This document shows positions 7,776 through 15,707 of a stretch of 64,000 bases of DNA, piece by piece. The DNA is from an uncultured Clostridia bacterium (GTDB lineage Bacteria; Bacillota; Clostridia; Christensenellales; Borkfalkiaceae): positions 62,001 to 126,000 of the forward strand of contig CAKQWM010000001.1 in assembly GCA_934278995.1 (NCBI GenBank), in the 5' to 3' direction. A program made the translations under genes and the position numbers. A model generated the notes under the pieces. It did no database searches. It saw nothing but the letters and a program-made list of their open reading frames with translations, and was not told where the DNA came from. The first letter of the stretch is position 1. Each line of letters opens with the position of its first letter.

Positions 7776-7846
7776 AAACCGGTCGTTTTTTGTGGCTTTA
7801 AAAGATTAAGGACTACTTTCGACAGCCCGAAAATCTTATTTCAATA

Positions 7847-8434
7847 TTAAAAATGGAAGGTGGTGTCGTCGTCGAGTTTTTCAACGCGTTCTTTAAGTTC
7901 TTTTTTGAAGTGAGCGAAATAAATCGCCGTGAACAAATTTTGTAATCCGTCGATGACGAGGGTTACGCCGATAACGTAAACAAGCGCCTTAAAACCTTCA
8001 AACGGATCGATTATAAGCAAAACACCGCAAACGCACGTCAAAACCGCGAATATTAACAGCCAGAAACTTCCTTTCAATCTTAAAGCGCGCGCTTCCGCGT
8101 AGTTTTGAAGTTGCATTGCGCCGTCAACTATCCAGAAGATGCCCACGAGTACGGGAAGAAATTCCTTAACGCTATTAGGATGAATGATAATCAGGATGCC
8201 AAGGACGATAAGCAAAAGACCGAAGCCTAAATCGAAGGGGAATATCAGCCTTGCAAACCCCCTTGAAAAGTAGTTGTAAATTTTAACTACGCCGAAGGCT
8301 AAAATCAGAGCGCCGACAAGGTAGCAGATAACGTCCATGCTTTCGAAAGGAAAAACGAACATAACGATACCGAGCGCTATCATAACAGCCGAAATTACTA
8401 TATACAAAATTTTTGCTTTTTTAATGTTTTCCAT
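7847..8434 (-). CDS. HdeD/DUF308-family membrane protein
   Basis: 195 residues with six predicted transmembrane helices in three hairpin pairs, the duplicated pattern of the HdeD/DUF308 family (acid-resistance membrane protein HdeD in enterobacteria; function unclear in Firmicutes). Recognisable repeated elements are YLVGALILAFGVVKIYNYF and LVGIFWIVDGAMQL. The N- and C-termini are short and charged. AGAGG precedes the ATG. It lies 34 bp downstream of the TerB-like gene on the same strand, so probably the second gene of that operon. A role in envelope or acid stress is only inferred from the family. Confidence 0.8.
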   Translation of the reverse strand: MENIKKAKILYIVISAVMIALGIVMFVFPFESMDVICYLVGALILAFGVVKIYNYFSRGFARLIFPFDLGFGLLLIVLGILIIIHPNSVKEFLPVLVGIFWIVDGAMQLQNYAEARALRLKGSFWLLIFAVLTCVCGVLLIIDPFEGFKALVYVIGVTLVIDGLQNLFTAIYFAHFKKELKERVEKLDDDTTFHF

Positions 8435-8468
8435 AACGTTAAACCTCTTTTATATTTTTAAAAAAACG

Positions 8469-8921
8469 TTATTTGCAAAGGTTTTTGACGTAACGCCGTT
8501 CTTTTAAATTGATTTTTCCGTCAACCGAAACAATCAAAAGACAAAGGGTGACGATATCGGCTTGCAAATCTTCGTCGCTTTCTTTAACGTATTCCATAAG
8601 TTCGGCGGAGCATTTGTTAAGGAAGATTCTTCCTTCTTTACCGTCGGAAACGGCTTTTTTGACCGATTCGTAATCAAAGTTGTCGCCGAAGGCTTTTACG
8701 AGCGACGGGTAAATCAGAAGATATTCTTTTTCGTTAAGTTTTCCGTCGCTTACGACCGCGCCTATTATAAAGGTGGTAAGTACCGTTACGGGGCTGTCGG
8801 CTGTTTCGGGAAGGGCGCTTAGTCCTTTAAGAACTTTTACGGACTGGCTTGCAATCAGGATTCCGCGTTCTGCGGGAGTCAATTTTTCTACGTCGTTACA
8901 AATTCTGGCAAAATCAAACAT
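8469..8921 (-). CDS. TerB-like protein
   Basis: 150 residues from the ATG at 8921. The frame extends upstream, but AAGGAG lies 9 bases before this ATG. The protein is helical with two similar acidic motifs, VSDGKLNEKE near residue 77 and VSVDGKINLKE near 135, in the pattern of the TerB/DjlA-like domain, where such loops bind metal. TerB-type proteins occur in tellurite and general stress loci; the reaction is unknown. It is first in a two-gene operon with the HdeD-like gene, divergent from a TetR regulator, with two TGTAAA-N4-TTTACA-type dyads between them, so repression by that TetR is likely. Confidence 0.7.
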   Translation of the reverse strand: MFDFARICNDVEKLTPAERGILIASQSVKVLKGLSALPETADSPVTVLTTFIIGAVVSDGKLNEKEYLLIYPSLVKAFGDNFDYESVKKAVSDGKEGRIFLNKCSAELMEYVKESDEDLQADIVTLCLLIVSVDGKINLKERRYVKNLCK

Positions 8922-8942
8922 AAATTTCATCTCCTTTTCAAC

Positions 8943-8958
8943 AGTAAAGATATTTACA
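8943..8958. promoter_or_regulatory. Candidate TetR operator 1
   Basis: AGTAAA-GATA-TTTACA, nearly the same dyad as 9030-9045, lying just upstream of the -35 of the promoter at 8962-8990 and 22 bases before the TerB-like start codon. Confidence 0.5.
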
Positions 8959-8961
8959 CTG

Positions 8962-8990
8962 TTGACATCTTTATCGTAAAGTAGTATAAT
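8962..8990 (+). promoter_or_regulatory. Consensus sigma-A promoter of the TetR gene
   Basis: TTGACA (8962-8967), 17-base spacer, TATAAT (8985-8990): a full-consensus promoter, bracketed by the two candidate TetR dyads. Confidence 0.85.
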
Positions 8991-9029
8991 ACAAGAAAAA
9001 CAAAAAGGCAAGTACAATTTTATCGTCTG

Positions 9030-9045
9030 TGTAAAAATATTTACA
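9030..9045. promoter_or_regulatory. Candidate TetR operator 2
   Basis: TGTAAA-AATA-TTTACA, perfect 6-bp arms, about 35 bases downstream of the predicted transcription start and 30 before the TetR start codon. Confidence 0.5.
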
Positions 9046-9075
9046 GCGTTGATAAAATTGCGCAAATTGAAGCAA

Positions 9076-9642
9076 ATGAAAGTTAAAAATTTAAACAATT
9101 CCTCGCTGAAAACAAAAAAACTGATCAGGAAGGTTTTTGCCGAGATGCTTTCCGAGAAAAAGGAACTTAATAAAGTTACGGTAACAGAACTTACTAAACG
9201 CGCCGATATATCGCGCGCGACCTTTTATTCTCATTACGACGACGTTTACGCGGTAGCCGAAGATTACGAAAACGAGCTTATAGACAGGTTTTTTACAAAC
9301 GAAAGACTTAAAGAAAGTCGTGATTACAAAAAGTTTACGGATGATTTTTTCGCTTACATTACGGAAAATCAGGAAAATTACGCGCTCATTTGCCGTTCGG
9401 TTTCAATATCGAACGTTGCGGGCAGAATAGGCAATCTTGCAAAAAGCAAGTTTTTTGAACTTTGCAATAACGATTCCGCCATCGTAAACAAAAGCGGTAT
9501 GGAAGTCGAAATTTCCGTTATCATCGACGGTATGCTGTGTCAATATATAAGGTATTGCCGTCAATCGACCAACGTTACGCTCGAAAAACTTCATGATTTT
9601 TGTATCGCCTGGCTGGAAGATTTTATTAAAAGAAGATCTTAG
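9076..9642 (+). CDS. TetR/AcrR-family regulator
   Basis: 188 residues from the ATG at 9076. A TTG nine codons upstream sits next to the candidate operator and lacks a ribosome-binding site, so I prefer the ATG. The N-terminal HTH is clear: KVTVTELTKRADISRATFYSHYDDVYAVAEDYENELI. The C-terminal ligand domain (KKFTDDFFAYITENQENYALICR) is of the small TetR_C type seen in Firmicutes regulators. Divergent from the TerB/HdeD operon. Likely autorepressor and repressor of that operon through the dyads at 8943 and 9030. Ligand unknown. Confidence 0.85.
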   Translation: MKVKNLNNSSLKTKKLIRKVFAEMLSEKKELNKVTVTELTKRADISRATFYSHYDDVYAVAEDYENELIDRFFTNERLKESRDYKKFTDDFFAYITENQENYALICRSVSISNVAGRIGNLAKSKFFELCNNDSAIVNKSGMEVEISVIIDGMLCQYIRYCRQSTNVTLEKLHDFCIAWLEDFIKRRS

Positions 9643-9655
9643 GGTTATTAGCGCG

Positions 9656-9690
9656 AAAAAGCCGATAACGGGCTTATAGAAGGCTTTTTT
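9656..9690 (+). terminator. Terminator of the TetR gene
   Basis: AAAAAGCC (9656-9663) and GGCTTTTTT (9682-9690). The loop contains one copy of the dispersed word GGGCTTATA. Confidence 0.7.
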
Positions 9691-9754
9691 GTATAATTTA
9701 TTTTCTGAATAAAGACGCGCGTAGCCAAAATAAAAGAACGCCGTAAGGCATAAA

Positions 9755-9796
9755 AACAACCTCTTGAAAAGTTTTCTTTTCAAGAGGTTGTTTTTT
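9755..9796. terminator. Bidirectional intrinsic terminator
   Basis: Perfect 16-bp stem AACAACCTCTTGAAAA / TTTTCAAGAGGTTGTT with a 6-base loop and T runs on both strands. It separates the TetR gene from the convergent HtrA-like gene. Confidence 0.9.
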
Positions 9797-9887
9797 AAGG
9801 AGGCCATTAAGACGCTTTTTTAAAACCGTAAGGAAGACAAGCGGTTATATTTTGCGCCGTATGAAAAAGGCGGAGCGGATAATCTTT

Positions 9888-11300
9888 TTAACTTACCGTA
9901 ATAAAGTTTGCCGACGAAACGGTTAATTCGGTTGAGTTTACCGTAACGCCCGCTCTTTCGTAAGTGAAGGAAACCGTATCGCCCGGACGAACGGTATAAA
10001 GGTAGTCGCCGAGGTTAAAGTAACGTTTGAGTTTATATTCCGTTTTGTTTACGTTAAACGATACAAGTCTGTCTCCCGCTTTTAAGCCCAAAGAGGATAT
10101 AAGACTGTCACTAATTACGTCGGAAACGAAAACGTCCTCGTAAATATCGCCGTAACCTAAGGCTTCGTCGTAAACGTAACGACTGTTTTTCGCGCTTACG
10201 GTAACGCCTAATTTCAGGGTTTTAACCGTTCCGTCAAGATAAAGCAGAATATTTTCCGTCACGGGTTTTACGATGTTTACCGGGATGGCGTAATTTATAT
10301 TCTGGTCTTCGCCGTTGCCCGCGTTGGTAATACCTATTAAGTTTCCGTCGTCGTCGAAAAGCCCTCCGCCGGAGTTTCCTCCGTAAATGGCGGTGTCGAT
10401 TCTCATCGAGCGGTAACTTCTTTGCGCGCCGTCAATAGAGTAATTTATATATTCGTTATCTACGCTTACTATGCCTTTTGTAACGCTTATCCCTTCGTTT
10501 TCCGAATTACCTATCGCTATCGCCGATTCTCCGACGTGGTAAGATTCGGCGAAAGTCACGGCTTTTACGTTCGGGTTTATCTTTTTGACGTCGGAAGTTT
10601 TCGCTTTTATAATCGCAAGGTCGCAAGTTACGCTTCCGCCTACGTATTCGCAAAAAATAGCGTAATCGCCGTATTCGTAAATTATACAACCGTCGCTCGA
10701 AGTTTCGTTCGTTTTTTGAGGCGCGCTTTCGCTTCCGTAAGCGTAACAGGTAATTTTCTTCGCAAGTTTTGATTTATCGCTCGACTTACCGTCGTAAAGA
10801 ACGTGATAGTTGGTAATAAAGTAAGTATAGTTTTCGTCAACGGAGTAAACTACCGCCGAACCGCAGTAAACGGCTGTCTGATTTATTACGCGCTGATAGG
10901 GCCAGCCGGAATAGGTGGTTTCGGTAAACTCGGTATAAACCTTGAACGACGACAAAAGCGCTTTGTTGGAAACCGTAAGGCTTTGATCGACGCCGACCTT
11001 TACGACGGCGTTTAAAAAGTCCTCGAAAGTCGCGTCGGGATATCTCGCCGCGTACGCGCGATAGATTGCTTCCACGTCGGCGTCCGCGCCGTCCTTGCCG
11101 TTTTCGATTTCAAAATTATAGGTCGTATTGTCGCTGTAAGTTATGGTATAAGTATCTTTAAGACCGTTCGTCATTGTTTTTTCTATCGAAACTATCGTTT
11201 TTATTCGGTTGTCGTTTCCGAAAGAGCAACCGCTCAAAACGAGGGTAACCGATAAAATTAACGAGCAAACAACGCTTATCGCTATCTTTTTAATTTTCAT
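9888..11300 (-). CDS. HtrA/DegP-like trypsin-family lipoprotein protease
   Basis: 470 residues. Lipoprotein signal peptide with lipobox LSG-C25. The trypsin-like domain carries H166 (ITNYHVL), D227 (CDLAIIK) and S310 (YGGNSGGGL). Residues about 360-465 form a PDZ-like region (VSDVISDSLISSLGLKAGDRLVSFN). HtrA proteins degrade or refold misfolded secreted proteins outside the membrane. Most Firmicutes HtrA are anchored by a transmembrane helix; lipid anchoring and the 120-residue spacer between C25 and the protease domain (including a collagen-like GKDGAD start) are less usual. A 26-bp direct-repeat box 46 bases upstream of the start is shared with the adjacent response regulator gene, implying control by that system. 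Confidence 0.9.
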   Translation of the reverse strand: MKIKKIAISVVCSLILSVTLVLSGCSFGNDNRIKTIVSIEKTMTNGLKDTYTITYSDNTTYNFEIENGKDGADADVEAIYRAYAARYPDATFEDFLNAVVKVGVDQSLTVSNKALLSSFKVYTEFTETTYSGWPYQRVINQTAVYCGSAVVYSVDENYTYFITNYHVLYDGKSSDKSKLAKKITCYAYGSESAPQKTNETSSDGCIIYEYGDYAIFCEYVGGSVTCDLAIIKAKTSDVKKINPNVKAVTFAESYHVGESAIAIGNSENEGISVTKGIVSVDNEYINYSIDGAQRSYRSMRIDTAIYGGNSGGGLFDDDGNLIGITNAGNGEDQNINYAIPVNIVKPVTENILLYLDGTVKTLKLGVTVSAKNSRYVYDEALGYGDIYEDVFVSDVISDSLISSLGLKAGDRLVSFNVNKTEYKLKRYFNLGDYLYTVRPGDTVSFTYERAGVTVNSTELTVSSANFITVS

Positions 11301-11345
11301 TTTTACACCTTCTCGTAATTTTTATAACCATATCGTACCACGCGA

Positions 11346-11371
11346 AACTTAATTTAAACTTAAATATCGCG
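11346..11371 (-). promoter_or_regulatory. Response-regulator box upstream of the HtrA-like gene
   Basis: On the minus strand the core reads TTAAGTTTAAATTAAGTT: two TTAAGTT copies with an 11-base period, flanked by CGCGAT. It begins 46 bases upstream of the start codon. 25 of 26 bases match 13393-13418. Confidence 0.65.
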
Positions 11372-11459
11372 TTCCAAAAAATATTTTAAAATATGAAATA
11401 ACGGGCTTATAGGCGGGTTTTTAGCCTATATAACAAGCCTGATAGATATAATTGAGGGG

Positions 11460-12674
11460 CTACAAAACTATCGTAAACTTTATGCCCTTACCGTCCGCTT
11501 CCGCAAAAACTTTTCCTTTGTTGACCTCGGTAATCGCTTTAACGACCGACAGCCCTATGCCGTTGCCGTCTGTTTTTCTTGCCTCATCTCCGCGATAAAA
11601 CCTTTCAAACAACTCGTCGTGTTTTCCCGGGGGGACGTCTTTTGCGTCGTTATAGAAAACGATTCTCACGCTTTTAGCGACGCGGAAAAGCGAAACGCCG
11701 ATATTTCCGCCCTCGTCGGCGTATTTTAAGGCGTTATCGAGCAATAAGCCGAACGCGCGGGACAAAAGTTCTTCGTTTCCTTTAATTATAATTCCCGGTT
11801 GCAGGTCGGCGGAAAAAATAAAGCCTCCGGATTCGAATACGCCGCCGTATCCCGCTAAGACGTCGGTTAAAAGATCGGATAGATTAAATTCGTTAAGTTG
11901 GTAATTTTCAACTTCTTCCATTTTTGCCAAAAACACGAGTTTTCGTATAAGCGTGTCAAGTACGGAAACTTGTTTTTTGATTTCCTGCGTGCTTTCGGTT
12001 TTTCCCATATCGAGTTCGAGTACGTCCGCTTCCGCGTTTATTACGGTTAAGGGAGTTTTAAGGTCGTGTCCGGCGTTGGTTATGAAGGCTTTTTGTTTAA
12101 GGTAACTTTCTTCGGCGGGTTTAAGCGCGACTTTAGAAAGAAACAAAATAAGTAAAAGTACGGCTATAAGCCCGCTAACGCCCAAAATCACGCTTAATAA
12201 AAGAAACGTGTTAAGGGTGAATAAATCTTTTTGACAATCTAAAAAAATCAGAAAAGCCCCTCCGTCTTTTTCGGATTTCAAATATTTGTATCCGTCCGTC
12301 AGCCCTTTCGTTTTTTTGCCGCTATAAATTTCGATTGCGTATAAGGCGGCTTTTTCGGGCGAAACGGACGCGATTTTTTGCATGTTTAATTCGCTTACGT
12401 TACCGTTTTCGTCTATTTTAGCGGTAAAATATCTTACCTCGAAAGGGGTTTCGCCCGTAATGCCGTTGTAACGATGCGACAGAAAGCCCTGTTCCGGCTT
12501 GCGGTCGAAGGGGAAAACACCGCCGTTCTCCGCTATGATGGAAATAATGCGGTCGGAATTTTCGTTGAGTTTTATATAGTTAAAAAGATTTATACCGCCT
12601 ATCGTCAAAACCAGAACGGCGGTTACCGAACACATGGCGATAACAATAAATTTTTTACGTAATTTTTTAATCAT
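11460..12674 (-). CDS. Sensor histidine kinase of the HtrA-linked two-component system
   Basis: 404 residues from the ATG at 12674, which overlaps the response regulator stop by 8 bases, indicating coupled translation. Two membrane helices (about 9-32 and 156-180) enclose an extracytoplasmic sensor of about 125 residues. HisKA has H203 in NAGHDLKTPLTV. The ATPase domain has the N box LLLDNALKYA and the G box GNGIGLSVVK, with an F box ERFYRG. There is no clear HAMP domain; the linker is short. It probably senses envelope or secretion stress and phosphorylates the regulator encoded immediately upstream. CssS-like function is inferred from context. Confidence 0.88.
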   Translation of the reverse strand: MIKKLRKKFIVIAMCSVTAVLVLTIGGINLFNYIKLNENSDRIISIIAENGGVFPFDRKPEQGFLSHRYNGITGETPFEVRYFTAKIDENGNVSELNMQKIASVSPEKAALYAIEIYSGKKTKGLTDGYKYLKSEKDGGAFLIFLDCQKDLFTLNTFLLLSVILGVSGLIAVLLLILFLSKVALKPAEESYLKQKAFITNAGHDLKTPLTVINAEADVLELDMGKTESTQEIKKQVSVLDTLIRKLVFLAKMEEVENYQLNEFNLSDLLTDVLAGYGGVFESGGFIFSADLQPGIIIKGNEELLSRAFGLLLDNALKYADEGGNIGVSLFRVAKSVRIVFYNDAKDVPPGKHDELFERFYRGDEARKTDGNGIGLSVVKAITEVNKGKVFAEADGKGIKFTIVL

Positions 12675-13347
12675 CTGCTTTTTCCAAATAATACCCCGCA
12701 TTTCTGCTCGTTTTGATGGTAACATTCGCGTTTATCCGGGATAGTTTTTTTCTTAAACCCGAAATATACACCCAGATAACGCTTTGTTCGGCGTTGCTGT
12801 CTTCGTCCCAGAGTTTATCCATAATTTTATCGGCAGACATAACGATTTTCGGGTTTTTCATAAAGACTTCAATAAGTTGAAATTCTTTATGGTTTAGTTT
12901 TACCGAATCGGATTCGGTTCTAAGTTCGTAAGTTTTTTGGTCGAGCGTAAGATTTCCGTAAGTTAAGCCGTTCACCGCCGTATTTGATACGTTGCGTCTC
13001 GAAACCGCTCTTAGCCGCGCAAGCAATTCCTCGGTTTTAAAAGGCTTCGTTATATAATCGTCGGCGCCCGAGTCTAAGCCGGAAATTTTGTCCTCTGTTT
13101 CGCTTTTTGCCGTTAAAATTATTACGGGTATAGTGTTTTTTCTTTCCCTTATAGTTTTCAGAACGGTAAGCCCGTCTGTTTTCGGCATCATTACGTCTAA
13201 AACGGCAATGTCGTAAATATCCGACTCGAGATATAAAAGCGCGTCTTCTCCGTCGTAAACCGAATCCACGACGTAGCCCGAACGTTTTAATATTTTGGAA
13301 AGAGCCTTGTTTAAAGCGACTTCGTCTTCGGCAAGTAAAATCCTCAT
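12667..13347 (-). CDS. OmpR/PhoB-family response regulator
   Basis: 226 residues. Receiver domain 1-118 with acidic pocket E7/D8, phospho-acceptor D51 (VLDVMMPKTDG), switch Thr in VIILTAKS and Lys in TKPF. The C-terminal winged helix (about 128-222; ELRTESDSVKLNHKEFQLIEVF and WVYISGLRKKL) is OmpR-type. Family members bind tandem direct repeats spaced about 11 bp, exactly the pattern of the boxes upstream of this gene and of the HtrA-like gene. AAGGAG lies about 13 bases before the ATG. First gene of the RR-HK operon, probably autoregulated. Confidence 0.92.
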   Translation of the reverse strand: MRILLAEDEVALNKALSKILKRSGYVVDSVYDGEDALLYLESDIYDIAVLDVMMPKTDGLTVLKTIRERKNTIPVIILTAKSETEDKISGLDSGADDYITKPFKTEELLARLRAVSRRNVSNTAVNGLTYGNLTLDQKTYELRTESDSVKLNHKEFQLIEVFMKNPKIVMSADKIMDKLWDEDSNAEQSVIWVYISGLRKKLSRINANVTIKTSRNAGYYLEKADD

Positions 13348-13392
13348 AAATACCTCGTAAATACTCCTTTTCGATTTTAATATATCCCGAAC

Positions 13393-13418
13393 AACTTAAT
13401 TTAAACTTAAAAATCGCG
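13393..13418 (-). promoter_or_regulatory. Response-regulator box upstream of its own gene
   Basis: Same direct-repeat box as 11346-11371 (one mismatch), again starting 46 bases upstream of the start codon. A TATATT -10-like hexamer follows about a dozen bases downstream, so the box covers the -35 region. Confidence 0.65.
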
Positions 13419-13465
13419 GTAGTTTTTGAAAAAAACGAAAAAAACGGTCGATAATAAAAAACAGA

Positions 13466-14011
13466 TTATCTGAACGTCGCGGTGCTGTTTTTTGCCATAA
13501 GATTTATAAAGCCCGCCACCGTTTTTTTGTCGTATTTTCCGTAAGTGTCTATAACTACGCACATAAGCCCGTGCGAAAGGTGAGTGTAAAGCATGTCGAG
13601 TTCTTCGCTTTTTGCCTTGGTAAGTTCCTTTTTCCAGGTTAAAATACTCGCTTTTTTTGCGATATCGATCATTTTGTTAAGTAAAGAAACGTTTGCGTTT
13701 TCAAAAACCAAAACTTTACATACTTCGTAATTTTTGTCTATCATGTCGTAAATTGCTTCGATTAACCTCGTAACGTCGAAAGTGTTTACGTATTTTAACG
13801 ATTTGGTAAAATCTTCTATAAGGTCGTTTTCTATTCTTTCCAAAAGATCGTAACAATCGCTGAAATGGGTGTAAAAGGTCGCGCGGTTTAATTCTGCAAC
13901 GTCGCATACTTCTTTTACCGTAATTTTATTTACGGGTTTTGTTTTTAAAAGTTTTAAAAAAGATTGTTTCAAAGCGGATATCGTGTAGCGTACTCTTGCG
14001 TCTGTTTTCAT
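13466..14011 (-). CDS. TetR/AcrR-family regulator
   Basis: 181 residues. N-terminal HTH: KITVKEVCDVAELNRATFYTHFSDCYDLLERIENDL. The C-terminal domain is the short TetR_C type (NKNYEVCKVLVFENANVSLLNKMID) seen in many Firmicutes regulators. Divergent from the SDR gene at 14176, with strong nested inverted repeats over that gene's promoter (14101-14150), so it very likely represses the SDR gene. Ligand unknown. GAGG lies about 7 bases upstream of the ATG. Confidence 0.85.
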   Translation of the reverse strand: MKTDARVRYTISALKQSFLKLLKTKPVNKITVKEVCDVAELNRATFYTHFSDCYDLLERIENDLIEDFTKSLKYVNTFDVTRLIEAIYDMIDKNYEVCKVLVFENANVSLLNKMIDIAKKASILTWKKELTKAKSEELDMLYTHLSHGLMCVVIDTYGKYDKKTVAGFINLMAKNSTATFR

Positions 14012-14100
14012 GATTTTACCTCTTCATCAAAAATTCACCGAGATAATCGACGAATTGTTTTCGGGCGTCGGTTATCTTTCATTTTAAAAAAAATTGACTG

Positions 14101-14150
14101 TTGATTTTTCCGTCACAAAGTATTATACTATACTTGTGAAAGAAAATCAA
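14101..14150 (+). promoter_or_regulatory. SDR gene promoter overlapped by nested operators
   Basis: TTGATT (14101-14106), 17-base spacer, TATACT (14124-14129). Two nested inverted repeats cover it: TTGATTTT/AAAATCAA at the edges and TCACAA-GTAT/ATACTTGTGA inside. This is the expected layout for repression by the divergent TetR. Confidence 0.7.
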
Positions 14151-14175
14151 CACTTGTCAACAAGGAGGAGTAAAT

Positions 14176-15192
14176 ATGTATAAAAAATATTTGGTAACGG
14201 GTGCTACGGGCTTTTTGGGAAAAGAAGTAGTAGCCAATCTTATTAAAAAGGGCGCCGTCGTTTACGCGCTTACGATGCCAAATGATCCTTACGCGGAAAA
14301 TCTTCCGCAAGAAGTAATAAGGATTACGGGCGACGTTTGCGACGGAAAATCTTTGGATGACTTTTTCGGCTTTGCAGACGAAAGCGCTTGCGTCATTCAT
14401 TGCGCGGGGATAGTGTCGGTTGCTACAGATCCCGGAGAAAAATTATATAGGGTTAACGTGGGAGGAACGAAAAACATTGTTGAAAGATGCAAGCAAAAAT
14501 CCGTCGGAAAACTCGTTTACGTCAGTTCGGTACACGCTATTCCCGAAAAACCGAAAGGGGAAGAAATAAGCGAAGTTTACGATTTTTCGCCCGATAAAGT
14601 TAAAGGCGATTACGCAAAAAGTAAGGCTATGGCGACTCAACTCGTTTTGGAATACGCAAAACAAGGACTCAACGCAAGTCTGGTTTTCCCTTCCGGTATC
14701 ATAGGGCCTAACGACGAAGCAAAGGGAAGTATTACCACTATGCTTTTGTCTTTTTTAGAAGGCAAACTTCCGCTTGCCGTCAAAGGAGGTTACGACTTCG
14801 TTGACGTAAGAGACGTCGCCGAAGGCATTGTTTTATGCTCCGAAAAAGGAGAAAGAGGCAAATGCTATATTTTATCCGGGCATTACGCCACGATAAAAGA
14901 CGTTTTAAAAAGCGTAAAATTGCTTACGGGGGTTAAAAGGGTTATATCCTGCCTTCCCATAAAAATAGCAAAACTTTTCGCCCCGATTTACGAAAAAATT
15001 GCCGTACGCAGAAAGAAAAAATTGTTTTTTACCCCTTATGCGGTGGAAGTTCTTGACTCAAACGGCAAGTTTTCACGCAAAAACGCCGAAAAATCGCTCG
15101 GTTATAAACCTCGCCCGATTATAGATACTCTGAAAGATACCGTTTCGTGGTTGACTAAAAAACGCAAAAAAGCGCGGTTGGCGTGCTGTTGA
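14176..15192 (+). CDS. NAD-dependent epimerase/dehydratase (extended SDR)
   Basis: 338 residues. N-terminal GATGFLG nucleotide-binding motif (residues 9-15), VIHCAG, and a catalytic YAKSK (Y-x3-K) with an upstream VSSVHAI serine, so the enzyme should be active. The pattern resembles dihydroflavonol-reductase-like or NAD-dependent epimerase family members that act on nucleotide sugars or small ketones; substrate unknown. An ideal AAGGAGGAG sits 8 bases before the ATG. Single-gene unit ending at the terminator 15341-15383, divergent from and probably repressed by the TetR at 13466-14011. Confidence 0.85.
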   Translation: MYKKYLVTGATGFLGKEVVANLIKKGAVVYALTMPNDPYAENLPQEVIRITGDVCDGKSLDDFFGFADESACVIHCAGIVSVATDPGEKLYRVNVGGTKNIVERCKQKSVGKLVYVSSVHAIPEKPKGEEISEVYDFSPDKVKGDYAKSKAMATQLVLEYAKQGLNASLVFPSGIIGPNDEAKGSITTMLLSFLEGKLPLAVKGGYDFVDVRDVAEGIVLCSEKGERGKCYILSGHYATIKDVLKSVKLLTGVKRVISCLPIKIAKLFAPIYEKIAVRRKKKLFFTPYAVEVLDSNGKFSRKNAEKSLGYKPRPIIDTLKDTVSWLTKKRKKARLACC

Positions 15193-15340
15193 AGTTCCCG
15201 AAAAAAATAAGAAGGTTCTTAAAAAAGAAAAAAGCAATAGTTGAAATTCGCACACAATAAAACGAGAAAACAAAAATAAAATTCAGCGAAAACTTAAAAC
15301 GATTAAGAATCGAAAACATAAACGTAAGCAAGAAAACTTA

Positions 15341-15383
15341 AACCCGCCACGGAAAAATTTTAATTTCCCGCGGCGGGTTTTTT
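15341..15383 (+). terminator. Intrinsic terminator
   Basis: AACCCGCC-CGG-AAA paired with TTT-CCCG-GGCGGGTT, then TTTTTT. Ends the SDR transcription unit. Confidence 0.85.
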
Positions 15384-15401
15384 ACGCGTAAAAACCGTTC
15401 G

Positions 15402-15433
15402 TCTTGCTTAAATCTTGCTTAAAATGTTGCTTA
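15402..15433. repeat. TAAGCAA triple repeat, copy 1
   Basis: On the minus strand, three TAAGCAA words with starts 12 and 11 bases apart. Identical to 17567-17598; one mismatch with 16499-16530. Confidence 0.8.
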
Positions 15434-15707
15434 TTTCAAACATCGTACCGAAAACTTTCAACATTTTTGTTACAAGTTCGATGTCAACTTAAAAATTTTG
15501 AAATTTCTATTGATATAATTTTTGTCGTACCGATATTTAGGTTGCGTTTAAAAGGAGTTTGTGAAGATTTTTGTTTATATTTTTATAAAAATGATTAAAA
15601 ACAATGCAAAATTTAAAAGAGTATGCTATAATTTATACGCGAATAAATACTGTCGTTTACTTTATGAAAAAACTTGAGAGGTTTACTTGCAAGGAGGAAG
15701 AAAAGAT

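Larger units (their letters stand above)
6485..7791. mobile_element. Cargo element E2 (inverted ends, methyltransferase gene inside)
   Basis: Perfect 12-bp inverted ends: AAAAAACGACCG (6485-6496) and CGGTCGTTTTTT (7780-7791). The left end continues with GCGCGTCCCATAGGGAT (6504-6520) and the right end with a GCGGCGTAGCGA...TCGCTACGCCGC hairpin (about 7742-7774). Order: left end, terminator, promoter, methyltransferase gene, cargo terminator with the 20-bp palindrome, mini-hairpin array, right end. Ends and array match element E1 although the genes are unrelated. No transposase and no obvious target duplication. Confidence 0.6.

Noticed and set aside
1834..7791. Integron cassettes with attC sites
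   Set aside because: The right-end hairpin is suggestive, but there is no GTTRRRY core pair, no integrase, and both ends of each unit are inverted copies, which fits terminal inverted repeats better.
9049..9075. TTG start for the first TetR gene
   Set aside because: It sits next to a candidate operator and lacks a ribosome-binding site; the ATG at 9076 gives a normal TetR N-terminus.
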